From: Dichotomocladium elegans
Taxonomy: Eukaryota; Mucoromycota; Mucoromycetes; Mucorales; Lichtheimiaceae
Direction of reading: 5' to 3'
NCBI GenBank assembly: GCA_025716815.1
Contig: JAIXMN010000003.1
Span: forward strand, 434,001 to 498,000
DNA length: 64,000 bases
Position numbers and translations under genes: made by a program. Positions 23,735-36,100 of this stretch are shown piece after piece (position 1 is the first letter of the stretch; every line of letters begins with the position of its first letter). The notes under the pieces are model-generated. The model had not been told where the DNA came from. It did not search any database and was given only the letters and a program-made list of their open reading frames with translations.

Positions 23735-25111
23735 TTAGAAAAACGGAGCGCCATGATGGATATCCCGACGACGACTAATGGCAAACATAAGCCGTCAACT
23801 ATCAAATTTTACTTGCCACCGAATTGGAAGGGAAAACAAACACTTACCCCCAAGGACCATGATGCATGGGTCCACCACCACCAAAGGGGTGGAACACATT
23901 CATCCCGCCGCCGAAAAAGGGACCGCGGTGATGGTATCCTTGACAATGGAAGGGAGAAGAGCACTGTGCTCGATCAATGGGGCCTCCACGAAAATGCTTT
24001 CGATGGGCATGGTCAAAGGCGTTGCCACAGCCCTTGTGGCCGCCGTGGGGCTCATGTTTGCCTTGACATTCCTCAGAAGCCCAAGGGTGGTGACGACCTA
24101 ATCTGTGATGGCGGCCAAAAGGGTGCAAGTGGTGATGACCGCTTTCCTCACTACCTCGACCTCGCAAACTGCCGCGGCTGCCGCCATGCCTTCCCCGGCC
24201 GAAAAAGTGTGGATGATGATCATGGTACTTTCCTCTGCGGCTTCGGCGGCCGGCGATCTCATTTGCATAAAGAAAAACAGAGGGAATATTGACACGTTTC
24301 GGTGAGACCTTGATGATGCGGTTGCGCATGGAGCTGTCGTTTAATGTCAGCGCGGCTTGTGCCGCCTCGGGGGTGGCGAATTCGATGTAGGCGAAGCTAT
24401 GGAGCCCTTGTCGTTAGTATGCCTTGTACGTGGATAGCATTGCAAACATATATGTATATAATATATACCCCTTGGAGAGACCGGTCTCGCCATCCGAAAG
24501 TATCGTGGCCCGCTTAATGTTGCCGCAGGTCTCGAAATGGGCTTGGAGCTCCTCAAGCGAAGTGGCATAATCGATCTTGATAGATGGAAGGATAGGAAGG
24601 CGGTTAGTTAGCTTAGTTCGGTTCCCTTTTCTCTTTCTTTTTTCCGCTCTTGACTCTTGACTCTTTACATTTCCCACATAGACCGAACACTCTTCAATCA
24701 CAGCTGTTGTTTCTGTTGTCAGACATTCATCATCTTTTTGGCTTTTGGGCTTTTGACTCTTGCAGCAAAAGAACATCGATGCTCCTGAATGCATACCTTC
24801 ACCGTTGTCGAGATCGCCCGGGACGTCCTGATCATCGTCGCTGCCTGTTGTTGGCTCGCAACCGCTGTTACCCTGAAGCAACTTGGCTTCCTGTTCCATC
24901 AACCGGACACGCTCACGAAGGATCTCAAGTTCCTGCAGAAATACGTAAAAAATGGCGTCAGTGAGTAAAGGATAAAATGAGAAAAATAAAAACATGCGCA
25001 TAGACACACCTCCTGGCTGCTGGTGTTATTGTTGCTGCTGCTGCTGCTGGCCGCCTGCTTATCTTTAGAGAAGCGCTTATGGCTGGATTCGGCGTGGTGG
25101 AATTGTGTCAT
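23735..25111 (-). CDS. PAB2: Nuclear poly(A)-binding protein Pab2/PABPN1
   Basis: Pab2/PABPN1 binds nascent poly(A) tails in the nucleus and links polyadenylation to tail-length control and exosome decay. The ATG at 25111 begins MTQFHHAESSHKRFSKDKQA. The next exon holds the coiled-coil helix (ELEILRERVRLMEQEAKLLQ), then an acidic linker. A single RRM is built from exons carrying CSVYVGN (RNP2), IDYATSLEELQAHFETCGN, GLSKG/FAYIEFATPEA (RNP1) and RNRIIKVSPKRVNIPSV. The C-terminus is rich in Gly/Arg/His (GRGRHGGSRGSLRGRG), the site of arginine methylation in homologues, and a short last exon ends HHGAPFF. Coiled coil, one RRM and an RG tail in that order are diagnostic. The long His/Gly stretch is unusual in composition and could bind metal. 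Confidence 0.9.
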
Positions 25112-25557
25112 GTTTTATTGGTAAATCGATTTAATAATTAGACGAAAACAACCTTTGTTCGCTGCATCTTTTATATGCCAAGGCGCGGATAACCGGCGGG
25201 TGGGGACATCCGGACCAGGTGGGGACATTCGGCCCAGGGCGGACATCCATTTTGATCCTCCTTTTATTTTTTTGATCTGCTTACTTGTTCCTCTTTCCCC
25301 ATTGGTCTCACAACCGCAAAAGAAGATGGGTATGGGATGCATTTGAATAACATGATGAATATATAAAAATAAAACGGCTGTTGGATAGAAAAAGGTAATT
25401 TACATGAATGAAGAAAAGGAACGCATTGCCAAGGCGATTACTGCGATTCATCATCAACCAACCAAATTTATGTACTGTGTATGAGAGGGGGCGAGAGCGT
25501 ATGGGTGAATGTGTGTATATGAGTAAACATGTGCATGTGGATGAAATGGAGATTGTG
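25112..25557. other. Spacer between SPT2 3' end and PAB2 promoter
   Basis: GT-rich region near 25480-25550 and a TATAAAA near 25363. No gene is supported. Confidence 0.4.
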
Positions 25558-27069
25558 TCATGCGCGCGATTTGCCCTTTAATTTGATTCGCTTGAGTCGC
25601 TCAAGCTCCTTTCTCTCTTCCTCAATGTCTTCACGGCGACCAATGCGCTCACTGCAAATGCGTTCTGCTGTCAGAGAGATCTACTGGAATCACGTGTTGC
25701 CATAGATGAACGTTTCTTACCTTCGTCGTTCCTCACGCAGCACTTCTCTGGAATCTGCTTCCATATCGTCATCTGAGTACATGTCGTCTGCATATCTAAG
25801 AGAGAGAGAGAGAGAGACAGCGTGTGAGCGGGGGAGGCGGGACAGTGGTTGGTGAGGATGTCAGGCATATTCACTGACGAAAAAGAGAAAACATACTTGG
25901 ACTTGTTATAACGGAAAATGCGGCTGATCTCGGCCGAATAATCGTTTTCGTCTTCCTCGTCGTCCACAATAAAAGATTCAAGGTCTTCGTCAACTTCGTC
26001 GTAGGATCTCTTTTGTGGCATGGGCCGGCGCATCCGCTCCGGCGGACGCTGGAACGGCATGCGGGGGCGACTGACTATATCAGCCGGACGGCTCTGCTTA
26101 TACTGCGAAGACATGGTGGTCGGTCGTGTTGCTTGCATTTGTTTATTGCGAAGGAGGCGAGGGTCCGTCCGAGAGTCTTCATCGTCGGAATAAACGCCCC
26201 GGGAATGGCGGATATCCCGATGAATCTGCGATACCGAACGTGCATCACGCTTCTTGGTGGCATTGACCTTTTGCGGCGGTCCGTGATACATTTGCCGAAT
26301 GCGATCCTTAGCAGAGATAGTGCTCGGTGCAGATGATGCGGATTTTCCACTAGCAGCAGTCGATGACGAAGAGAGTGGCCGCTTCTTATGAAAAATGGCG
26401 GGGGTATTGCGTTGCTGTTGCTGCTGCTGTGGATGTTGGGTATGCGAAGGAGCTGCTGCCGCCGTCAGAGAAGAAGAAGAAGAGGAAGGTGGGAGCCGTT
26501 TGCCAGAGATGGTCGGTCGAGTCGTCGTGGAACTTGAAGCTGTATTATGGCTGGCATTACTCGCTGCTGCTGATTTAGACGATGGCATGGCCTTGGCCTT
26601 GGCCATCAATTCGTCAAATGACAATTGCGCATCCTATAAAGATGTCCAAAGGATCATTCATCTCCACTCTTGGACCTACTCTTGTATTCCCAACCCCCCT
26701 CTAAACCAGAGAGATCTTTACTCTTTTGCCGCTTTGCCGGGCTGATGTCAACAGATTCGCCTGACTCCCAGCGCCACCACCAGGAACGGTTTTCTTAACC
26801 GACGATTTCGTTCTGCCAAGGCTTGACTTTTGCCGCTCGGCCTGACGTTGCTGTCGTTTTTCTTGTAGTAACTTCTGCTGTCGTCGCTCGGATTCTTCTC
26901 GTACAGAAGCTAGCATTTGCTGTTGTTCCTCTCTAGCACGTCGAAGCTTTTCCTCCTTACGACGTTGCTCATCCTCCTCTCGTCTGCGTTGTCTGGCACG
27001 TTCAGCAAGCGCAGCATCTTGTCGCCTTGCGACGGCCGTCGCTTGGGCCATCAAAGTCTCGAAATCCAT
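25558..27069 (-). CDS. SPT2: SPT2-family chromatin protein (histone H3-H4 chaperone)
   Basis: Spt2 binds H3-H4 and DNA and restores nucleosomes behind RNA polymerase. Exon 1 (from the ATG at 27069) encodes a highly charged helix (ARQRRREEDEQRRKEEKLRR). The second exon is joined by a GTAAAG donor and ATAG acceptor, phase 0, and carries DAQLSFDELMAKAKAMPSSK, long Ser/Thr and poly-Gln tracts, then the C-terminal SPT2 domain: KRSYDEVDEDLESFIVDDEE, ISRIFRYNKSKYADD, DDDMEADSREVLREERR, RREDIEEERKELERLKRIKL, ending KGKSRA. The acidic-then-basic C-terminal signature (DDEE...SxEIxxIFxYNxxKY) is characteristic. Low-complexity tracts in the middle are normal for the family. Confidence 0.9.
25799..25818. 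repeat. (AG)n microsatellite in an SPT2 intron
   Basis: Ten AG units lie in the intron between the IFRYNKSK and YADD exons. Confidence 0.8.
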
Positions 27070-27471
27070 AAGGGCAAGATGCGATCGGATGTAACCAAGT
27101 TGTAGGGAAGCAAAATAAAAATAAAAATAACCTGCGTGATTGTTTAATGGAGATATCGGGTGTTACGTGAGGGGGAAAAAAGAGAGAGGGAGACAGACAT
27201 ACATATAAAAAAATGTCTCTATGACGCACGCCCAGTCGCTAGCAACACTGGTACGTCCTCCTTTGCTTCAGCAAAATCATCCTCCTCCTCCGCTGGACAC
27301 ATAATATGAATAAAACCAAGGCGGCAGTGTTCCCTACTCGTATAATAACCCATGTCTGATTGCTGAAGTTGATACACACAACTTCTGTATGTACTTTTTT
27401 TCTTGCTTCTATTATGTTCAGTATATATGTATGCATAGTATGTGATTCTGATAAAGATGCATTCGCAATTT
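27070..27471. other. Spacer between CNNM-like 3' end and SPT2 promoter
   Basis: AT-rich with no supported gene. The ends of both flanking genes are assigned from stop and start codons. Confidence 0.4.
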
Positions 27472-29486
27472 TCAAGATGTGTTGTTGCTATTACTTTGGG
27501 TTGCAATGGAGGAATAATGGCTTTGGTTAAGCGAATAGGGCGTCTCTGCACCCTCGGCTACCGCACCATACGACTTCTGCTGCGTCTCGGTGATCTTTGA
27601 AATCATTCAGAATAGTGAGTTGAGCGACAGTTGCTTTGCAACTTACCGTGAGTTGGGATCCTTTGAGGGTGCTGCCTGAATTGGAATACCGTTTGCGCAC
27701 CGGCCACCTTGTGCTCGCGCGGGAAAGACTTTTTCTGCTATTTGGGATATGACGGCGAACTACGCGGACCTTATTGTGAACTGATGAAGCGCATGTAAGA
27801 TGATATTCATATGCATCATTCTAGGCAGAGTTACCATCCACGTAGACATCGGTTTCATCAATGATTTCCTAGAGTAGAAGACATTTCCGTTTGAGGTGCT
27901 CCTTTGTTCGGTGTATTTTTCTAATATTACCTCGCCAATAAGCTCTTCAATCACATCCTCGAGCGTAATCACACCCAGTGCACCTCGAATTCCTCCGGGA
28001 TTGTTCGAAACAAGGGCCATGTGGCCTAGGCGAGAACAGTCAGGGATGGTCTCTCTCACATTGTCACACTGACATACTTTTGCCTTCTTGAAAAAAATTC
28101 AGGATGTCGAGGCAGCTTGTGTCTGGCCCGGTCTCGGGCAGCGTGCTTAGCTGGAAATTCGAAACCGGCCATGCATCCTCCGGATCATATGTTATAAGAC
28201 GCTTTGTCAGGAGCATGCCTACAAAGTTCGTTTTTTCACCTGGACTGTGAATGGGTATGCGCGAGTAACCGGCGGATAAGATCTATGAAAGGTACTACGG
28301 CCTCAGGGCGATCCACTATTTTTAACACTTCTCTTTACCACTTTTTCATACCTTGTCCACTACCTCTGCATCGAGGGTATCGTTGATAGAAAGCGTAAAG
28401 ACGTCATCGATGGGTGTCATAACTTTGGAGACGCTCTTGGATCGCAGATCAAGAACGGCGCCGATGATGGTGACTTCATCCGAAGTCAGGGCCTCCACAT
28501 CGGATGGATTGACAGCTTGATGAAGAGAAACCAAGGTCTTGAGACCTTTAAAAGAATGTAAATGACGTCTGGCTTTTTTCTTTTATCTTTCCACTTGCCA
28601 GCCTTTTTGTACACTGTGCCATGTGATGCGCCCAAGAAATGATCAAGCAAAAGTGCTGTCGGATATGCTATTGGATACATTATATACATAAGTACCAACA
28701 CCATCCCTGCCGTTTTGGCGCCAATAGCAAGGCCATATCGCACACAGATCGCTATGATGACAGGTCAGCTCTGCAAGTTACACCTCTGCTGTTTGTTTGA
28801 TTCCCCCCCCCACCCACCCACCCACCCAGACGTACACTGTGGGATAATCCTAGTGGTTACAAAATAAAAAGAGCAAACGGACGCGTGAGCTAAACGAAAG
28901 CATTCGCAACGGTGCCCACACTAAAGTTCCATACTCGCCAAATATGACAATCAATGCTGTCGAAATAACAATGGCTTTCCAGCCGCCTCCCAGGACCTTA
29001 TCCAGGATAATAGGCAGCGTCTCGTTCACCACCACATTCGACAGCAGCAAGGTCACGAGGACCCAATGCTTGCCCCGTTCAAGAAGAGTTAATACTTTTT
29101 TGGCATTGATACGTTCTGACGGCGTTCCCGAGGCAATGAGCACTTGTAGGTGTGTTTCGTCAAGTCCCATTAGCCCCAGCGTCAGGCCTGTTTTGCATCC
29201 AAGTCAGCAATGGTTTAGTCATTCTTCCCGTTTAACGCGTTATATGCTGCTTCTTCTTCTCCTAACTCCTCTCCCTTCGTTTTGCGCCATTACCCGCAAA
29301 TATGCCCCCCAGAAGCACCAAGACAACAGTGGCAGCCATGCGCTCATAGAATTCGGGTGAGCCAAAGTCCGTCTTGGGGGCGACATTGTCCGGAGTGGCT
29401 GGAAGCGCATGGACCAGGTGGACCATGAAAGAGATTGGCATGGCGCATGCACGTATTGAATGGAGGCTATTTGCCGTGCGAGCCAT
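27472..29486 (-). CDS. CNNM/Mam3-type transporter with DUF21 and paired CBS domains
   Basis: Members of this family (yeast Mam3, animal CNNM, bacterial CorC) are divalent-cation transporters or regulators, usually in the vacuolar or plasma membrane. The ATG at 29486 begins an N-terminal segment ([20 protein letters not shown]) followed by the first membrane helix ([16 protein letters not shown]). The DUF21 membrane domain follows: [76 protein letters not shown]. The CBS pair carries [32 protein letters not shown] and [21 protein letters not shown] basic, Ser-rich cytosolic tail ends [10 protein letters not shown]. Many short exons join in phase. The family assignment is secure; the transported ion (Mg, Co, Mn) cannot be told from sequence. 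Confidence 0.88.
28803..28828. repeat. Poly-C/(CCCA)n tract in an intron
   Basis: Eight C residues are followed by about four CCCA units inside an intron of the CNNM-like gene, where they double as part of a polypyrimidine stretch on the opposite strand. Confidence 0.7.
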
Positions 29487-30240
29487 TTAGCATAAAGAGA
29501 GAAAGAAGCGGGAGGTTAAAAAAGAGCACGGTATGGGCGGTGCGTTACGATCCAATGCCGTTCGCCCCGTTCTAGCCAATCGATCCGCCTCCCAAAAAAA
29601 AAAAAAAATCATGCCGACCGTGCCCCCCCCTCTTCACTGCGACACAAGTCTGTGCCGGCGGGCACATAGGACGCGCGTTCGCATATGCAAAAGGCTTCTC
29701 CATCATTGGTTAGGAAAGTCTTCCCACATTCCTGCCGGTCGTAAAAGATCAGCGCAAAGCCGACATTCATCTCCGGAAACCTTCTCTTTTCCGTTATGAT
29801 CAAGCCCCTCTTTCCTCTGGGAAATTAACCCACATACGTGGACTAAAGTTAATATAAAAACATGGATGGTCAATCTAATACGGGGGTATAATACAGCCGA
29901 AAATAAACTAAACAACTAGCCCAGTTCGATTGTTTGTTTCTATGTTTGCGTTTATTTAATATCGAAAACAGCGTATCTTAGATGGGAAGCTGTGCTTTTT
30001 TTCTGTACAAAATAAGGAAAAGGGAGTGAGAGTGAAGAACTAAAACGAAAGCAATAGAGTAGATAGCTACTAGCTTGTAGAAGGGAAGTCTGTACTAAGT
30101 AAATTGAGGGTGAGGGATACGGAACGCATAGTGCGCGTGGTTTACAAGCAAAAATCAGGATACAAGTATGCCTATATAGAGGTGGAAAGGCGAGATAGTA
30201 ATAGAACAATGCGCCGAAGGAGGGGGGTAGCAAAGAGTCA
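29487..30240. other. Intergenic region upstream of the CNNM-like gene
   Basis: Contains an A-run (29595-29608) and C-run (29624-29632). It is the 3' flank of the chitin synthase and the promoter side of the CNNM-like gene. No gene is supported. Confidence 0.4.
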
Positions 30241-33200
30241 TCAGCGCCCAGAAGCTGGGGATTGCGGCGATGGTGTCGTTGAAATCGAAGAGGCCCCCAG
30301 CCCATTATTGCTTCCAAGGGACACTGACGAGGTGAACATTTTTCTGTCATTAAATATATTGCCAAAGGCAGGCGTGATCGGCGTAACCGTTGATTTGCCA
30401 TCAAAAGCCAACGGAGGATCCATCGGGGTCTTGAGTGAGAACTTATTCCGGTTGACCTTTTGACCAGTGCGCTCGGATTCCCAGTCTTCCCATTTTTTCA
30501 TCACCAAGCGTGACGAGTCAAACTTCCCTTCTGCACCACCGTGGCCCTTGTCTTTCTTCTCGCCCTCAACCAAGCGGGTTGCACCCCACGAGAAGTCATC
30601 AAAGTGCCAGAACGAATACACCGGAAGGACAAAGTTCCAAATGGGGAGGGCCACGATATAGACTATGATTAAAGAGGTTCAGAATCCGATTTTTGCATGG
30701 CAAAGGATATAGGAAATGCTTACCCAGCATCCATAGGATATAGACTAGCTTGAAAGTCGTGATACCGATTAGTATTCCCGGGAGGAACAAAATGCAGATC
30801 AGAAGCGCGAGAGACTGCCATTGGGGATCAGCTGACACAGCAGAGCTGATGACAAGATAGATGGTCATACAAATTGCGGCGGGTAACACTAGTGCAGCGA
30901 CCAGATCAACGAAGATAGAGAACTGCATCGATAGACATGCAATTCCGCACAAGTCAGAAACAAGTACCAATTCCATGAGATTATGAATGGTCGAGTTGAT
31001 CCACCGGCGACGTTGAGAGAGGAGCACCTTGAATTCATCAGGGACGACAGTTCGGCAACGGGCTTGGGGAACAAACATCATCTGTCGCTTGGGGAAAGTG
31101 CGGAGCATGAGCGTGGAGAGGAATCGATCTTCACCAAGTAGCAAGAGATTCTTCTCGTGAAGTGTATTGACGACATTTTGGTTGTATTCAAGGATGATAT
31201 CTGGATTGGCGAGCAATGGCACCCAGGAACCATTCTTGGGTGCCTTGATACGGAACATGCTGAAACAACCCGGAAGGCACGTGACGATACCGAAAAGGGA
31301 TTCAAATGCCTTCGCATAATGATGCGAAATATAGTACTCAAACACTTGGATTGCCGTAACCCCTGCATCCATGGCTTTGATCAGCATTCTCTGTTTTCGT
31401 AAAAATTGTACATGTATAGCTACTTACATGAGGCGCGTTTGTTTGCAATACGTGTCTCACCACAGAGGCCCATGATGGTAATGTCATTGGCCATTGCCGC
31501 AACCATATAAGTCAATGCACTCGGAAGGACCTTGGTATCAGCATCAACCTATATATAACATTAAAACACTAAATCTGTTGTCTATTTTCATACATTCCAA
31601 AATCGCACCTACCATCAGCACAAGCTCGAATTTGTCAGGCGTCACGCCTTTCATCAGCCATGTCATCTTCCAAAAGATTTCGTAATCAAGCTCCGAAAGC
31701 CGATCGTTAAAAAGCACACGTTGGAAGAACGACATGAGGATCAACTGCGATGTCGTACATGTTAAACGGCTTTGTCCAAAAAGATAAACACCGGTCATGA
31801 TCCATCTTTTTTACCTGTGAATCACGCTTGCCTCGGTTGCCAGGCTTCGGGCCCTTTTGTTCCTCCTCGGTTCCACACTTGACAATGGTCACACAGGGGA
31901 CGCCCTTGTAATGACCTGCATACTGGAAAAAGGAAAGAGCGCTAAATTTAAGCTGCTTCATCACCATATTTTTAGAGTGAGCTTACCACTTTGGCCATGT
32001 TGAGCTGCTTCTCGCCGTCTGCAACAGCTAGATATGAGCATGGCTTAGGGTTGTTCATTGTGGGGTCCAGGTCCATCATGCCGACGACAATATCGGGCGT
32101 TGACTTGCTTTCGCCGGCACCGGTGATGATACCGTCTGCAATGACAAAAAAGCACTAAAAAGAGTTTGTTGTCAGCTCTGTTCAGAGGTAGTAACAACCT
32201 ATGTGTGGGGCTCACTTTGTGCTTCTTCGAATATGTCGTTTCTGCTAAGCTGTCCATTGTTGTCCTGAGTCCGTCTTCGCCTTCAGAATAACAGGTTACA
32301 AGCATGATTGAATAAAGTTCGGTAGAAACGATATCGGATCGGGAACCTCCAAGATCGACGGCTGAGTTTTGTTCGCTGCCACCGCGCGACGAAGAGCCAG
32401 AGCTTACGGTAGTCGCAGAGCCTCCTGCGCCATTCATAGGACCGTAGTTATTGTAAGGCCCCGGGATGTGGTTTGCAGGGTCGTCGTTGCCACCCTTGAT
32501 CGACCGCCATGCCAGCCAATTGGATCGTCCACCCGGCTTGACAAGTCTTGGGGAAATAATCCACTGGAAAAGAAGGGCCATACTATAGCGGACAACGATA
32601 ATCGCAATAATAACTGCAAACATGATATTCATGACAATATTGTTTGCAATACATCCGCCAGTCTCGGTTTCCATCACACCCACTCGGTAACGAGCGATCA
32701 AGCAGTCGCGGGCATCTTTGCCTGCGTTTGAGAGGACAGCTATGGATGCATCGTTTCCACGGTTGTTGCGCAGAGCTGCATCGACGGCATCTCCAAAATG
32801 GTGTACTTTGCCGTTGATGTACTTGGTTAGATTGAGAACTGGGTTAGATTGATTATTAGACAATTTGAAATAAGTTTGTGAGCCGTGACAACTGTCGTAC
32901 CACTTGAACCGAGGACAACCAGATCTGTTTCGCCCAACTTATCAACACCAGACGGACGAAGATCTACCCAATCGAAACCGATCGTACCGATAGGCGATGC
33001 GAATGCTTGCAGTTCTGCAAGCGACAAGCAAGTGCCGTCTGGCTTACTAATGGCGCCACCTGTGTTGACATTTTTTAGTAATCCATCAGCATCCAGGATA
33101 GGCATTTTCCTTTACCATAAGGGTTATCGACTTTGCAAACACCCCGGGTGTTGATCGCCTTTCCTGTATCGAAAACCTGGCAGGCACCGCTAGTGTCACC

Positions 33201-34398
33201 GTTAAAGATGCTGCCCAGTTCCACGTTTTGATAATCGTTTGTCAAATTAAGGCCCTTGCTAGAGAAGAAGGACTTGAGGGTATCCATGTCATAAATCTCG
33301 CCAAACACTCGTGGGTTTTCGCGGTATACGGTCAGGCGTTCGCCGCTCACAACAGCTGAGTAAGGGAAGTTTTGGACTGAGTCTGGACACAAGGTCACGT
33401 TAAAACCGTATGTAATATAGGCAAGAGCACCGCAGAGGATAAGGATGATGTAGACAAGTGTAACCTTTTTTAGAGGGGATGGCAAAAATTTTGAGTACCC
33501 ATTCCTCTTGAATGTCCCCTCCATGAGGCATTCTCCGCCCTTTTACCTTTTCTCTCCAGGCTTGCTGCATGAGGGGGTTGGTCTTGCGAAAAACAACCTT
33601 GATGACCCACGACGGGAAGCAACAGGTGGAAAAGAACGCAAACCAAGCCCAAAATGTTGTCCGTACTTTGGGCTTCTCGATGTCTTCATCGTCTTGCTTT
33701 TCTTGCAGAGGCACCTGACGCTGACCACCGGGAGGACCGCTTGTGAGTCCGGCAGCACGCTGCTGCTGAATTTTTCTCTGATGAAGCTGCTGTTGTAACG
33801 GATTTGACATAGACTGTCGCATATTGGGGTTTGATCCCGGGGGACCAGGCGGGCCCATTGGACCGCCAGGTCCATAGGGGCGGCCGTTGGAGGGCGCCCG
33901 GTTGATCATGCCCTGGCGGGGGCGTTGGCGCTCAGGGCGGGTAAGCGAGCGTGAGCGGCCGAGACTATTCTGGCGGTTGGCGCTGTATTGGGCAGGCGGC
34001 GGTCGTGAGGCGGGCCGACCGGGGCCATGAGCAATCGGCATACGTTGCTGTAATCGATGCGGATCTTGGGATCGACGGTAGTGGTGATGGTTGTCGTCAA
34101 CAGGAGCAGGCGGGCGCGGCATGCCAGGCTGCTGGTGATACTGCTGTTGCAATTGTGGAGATTGTCTTTGTCTATTATGAGGAGGAGGTGGGCGGGGCGC
34201 GGGAGTTCCACGCATAGCGTTGCCAGCGGTCATGGACTGACGCTGCTGTTGATAGTATACGAGGTGGCTACTGCTCGGGCGGGATAGCCGAGGGTCTTGG
34301 TGAGACATACGATATTCTTGTGACATACGCGGATCACCCGAATAGCCTCTAGGCGGAGTGGAAGCACCTTGCCCTGGAGGACGAGGAGAGCTTGACAT
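30241..34398 (-). CDS. CHS3: Chitin synthase, class IV (Chs3) type
   Basis: This is a membrane enzyme that polymerises UDP-GlcNAc into wall chitin. The ATG at 34398 opens a roughly 260-residue Pro/Gln/Arg-rich cytosolic N-terminus ([19 protein letters not shown]), then a first membrane helix ([20 protein letters not shown]), a second ([18 protein letters not shown]), an extracytosolic cytochrome-b5-like region ([20 protein letters not shown]) and another helix ([20 protein letters not shown]). The family-2 glycosyltransferase core follows: [63 protein letters not shown] and [17 protein letters not shown], with the catalytic DAD, EDR and QRRRW motifs intact. C-terminal helices and a Ser/Pro tail end at TGA 30241. 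There is no myosin motor domain, which separates it from classes V and VII. It has many short in-phase introns and is about 1,190 residues long. Confidence 0.94.
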
Positions 34399-35030
34399 TG
34401 CAAGAGAGGGTGTATGAAAGAGAAGGGAAAAAGAAGATAGACTGGGCTGCAAAATCCCTTATAAAAAAGAGAAGCGCGCTGAACTTGTTGGGTGACCCAC
34501 ATTGTTATTGCTCCTTTGGAGCACAAGAGAAATACAATTGCCACCCAGAGGTTGTCGTGTAACGTCGTTTATTTTTGGTAAGGCAAGAGCGGTCTTTATT
34601 CTATGGTTGTGGAGTAGTAGGAGGTGATAAACGACTGGCGAACCAAGCTGAGTAGAGGAAGAGAGGAAGCGAGGGTGAGAGGGTATGTGCGTGTGTGCAA
34701 GAGATCAAGAATGAATTAGAACAAAGAGCCCAAATGAATCGCGCTGTCTGAGCGGAACATGGCCCGCGCGACGATCACAAACCCTAAAAATAGACCTTTG
34801 CTCTTTTTTACCGGTCGGCCGCCCGTCAACAACCCCTTCCCGTCTTCCCTCTCTCTCTTCCATTGTAACGCAGAAACGACCGTTTTCAGATCTCCACGCG
34901 GCCCACAACAGCGATCTTTCTTATGTGTGATAAAAAGCCCAGAAGTGCAAGTAATTGGCTTATTCACGGCCCGCCATGCGAGCGGTGGACAAAAAAGGGA
35001 ACTGTTCCTGCTTCCATGCCACAAATTTAT
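34399..35030. other. Intergenic region between USB1 3' end and chitin synthase promoter
   Basis: A plus-strand frame runs through 34759-35220 but is antisense to USB1 in its second half and lacks any recognisable motif. No gene is supported. Confidence 0.4.
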
Positions 35031-36100
35031 TCAAGACCCTGCTTTCGGTCGCAATGGCATCCTGACTATGCGCTTCCCCATTTTCACAATCAGACTCGAG
35101 ATCGTATGGCTATCAGCCGTTAGCTCGTCTAGCATCTCTGCCGGGATTGTTCCAACAGCGGCCTCCAGTGGCTCGGGTTCAAGGGACCAGGCAATGCTTG
35201 CATGGAAACGCGGAGGCTAAGAAACATTCATATTCAGCAGCAGCCCATTTAAGGTGTACTTTGAAATATCTGTAACCTTATAGAATATGGGTTGCCGAAA
35301 TCGCTCCATGACTCGGTCTACAGATTGAAGGATAGACAAGAGCTAAAATAGACCAATATATCCCAATATATCAATAAATAAATAAATAAAAACGTTGATC
35401 CTTACTTGATCATAACCAGATCCTATCTCTGCCGTGATAAATGATCGCGTTTTTTCGTCATTGGTCAGAACCGATACCATAGCAAATGCGATTGAGACAC
35501 TACGCATAGTCCCCAAAACAACTTCAATACATCCTAGTACTCATCAAACATGCTGCGCTGTTTTGTACCTTGGGCAGTCAGCAACCTCTTCGCATACGGC
35601 CCGCGCAAATGAGTCCAGTTGATGTTCTTTGAGAAATATGCACCGACTCAGGCTGACGTGAAGCAAGTTTTCTGGCGATCCATCACTGTAGTCCATGCCG
35701 TGTATCCTCTTGTCAGCGGCAGTGACATGTTCGATGATGCGTCGTATCTCGCTTCCACCTGGAATTTCAAAGTACACGTGTGTAGCCCAGCTATTGACTG
35801 TGTGAGGTTTTGTCCGGACCCGTCCCTGATGCTTTGCGGGATCATCGCGTGATGAGGATGCTGTTTCGCAGAATAGGCCGTCAGCCACTTGCGTTAAAAA
35901 AGGATCGTTGCACTTCCTAGTGCTGTACTGACCTGGTGAAAAGAAAGTGGGCAGGGCAGGCATCGCAACCAGACTAACCATAGATCAATCAGCAACTCGC
36001 GAACTCTCATCGGATTCTTATGATCTTATAATTACTGTGCCGATCGAGTCTCGGTGTCGCTCTCAGAGTCACTACTTTCATAATCGACAATGGGCAACAT
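35031..36100 (-). CDS. USB1: U6 snRNA 3'-5' phosphodiesterase USB1 (Mpn1)
   Basis: Usb1 trims the oligo-U tail of U6 snRNA and leaves a protected 3' end, which stabilises U6 for splicing. It is a 2H phosphoesterase. The ATG at 36100 begins MLPIVDYESSDSESDTE, the acidic N-terminus typical of the family. After an intron comes PALPTFFSPG, then the conserved DDPAKHQGRVRTKPHTVNSW and ATHVYFEIPG. Both catalytic HxS motifs are present: LLHVSLSRCIFLKEHQLDSF in the middle and FHASIAWSLEPEPLEAA near the end. The segment VLTNDEKTRSFITAEIG lies between them. The gene has about six exons joined in phase and ends RPKAGS with TGA at 35031-35033. Length is about 285 residues, as expected. It sits among other RNA-processing genes, though in fungi this need not mean co-regulation. 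Confidence 0.9.

Noticed and set aside
23753..24292. A 179-residue open frame on the plus strand
   Set aside because: Antisense to the RG/His-rich exon of PAB2; the repetitive composition keeps several frames open.
28803..28828. C-rich tract as a possible telomere-like or regulatory repeat
   Set aside because: Too short and located inside an intron; best seen as a simple repeat.
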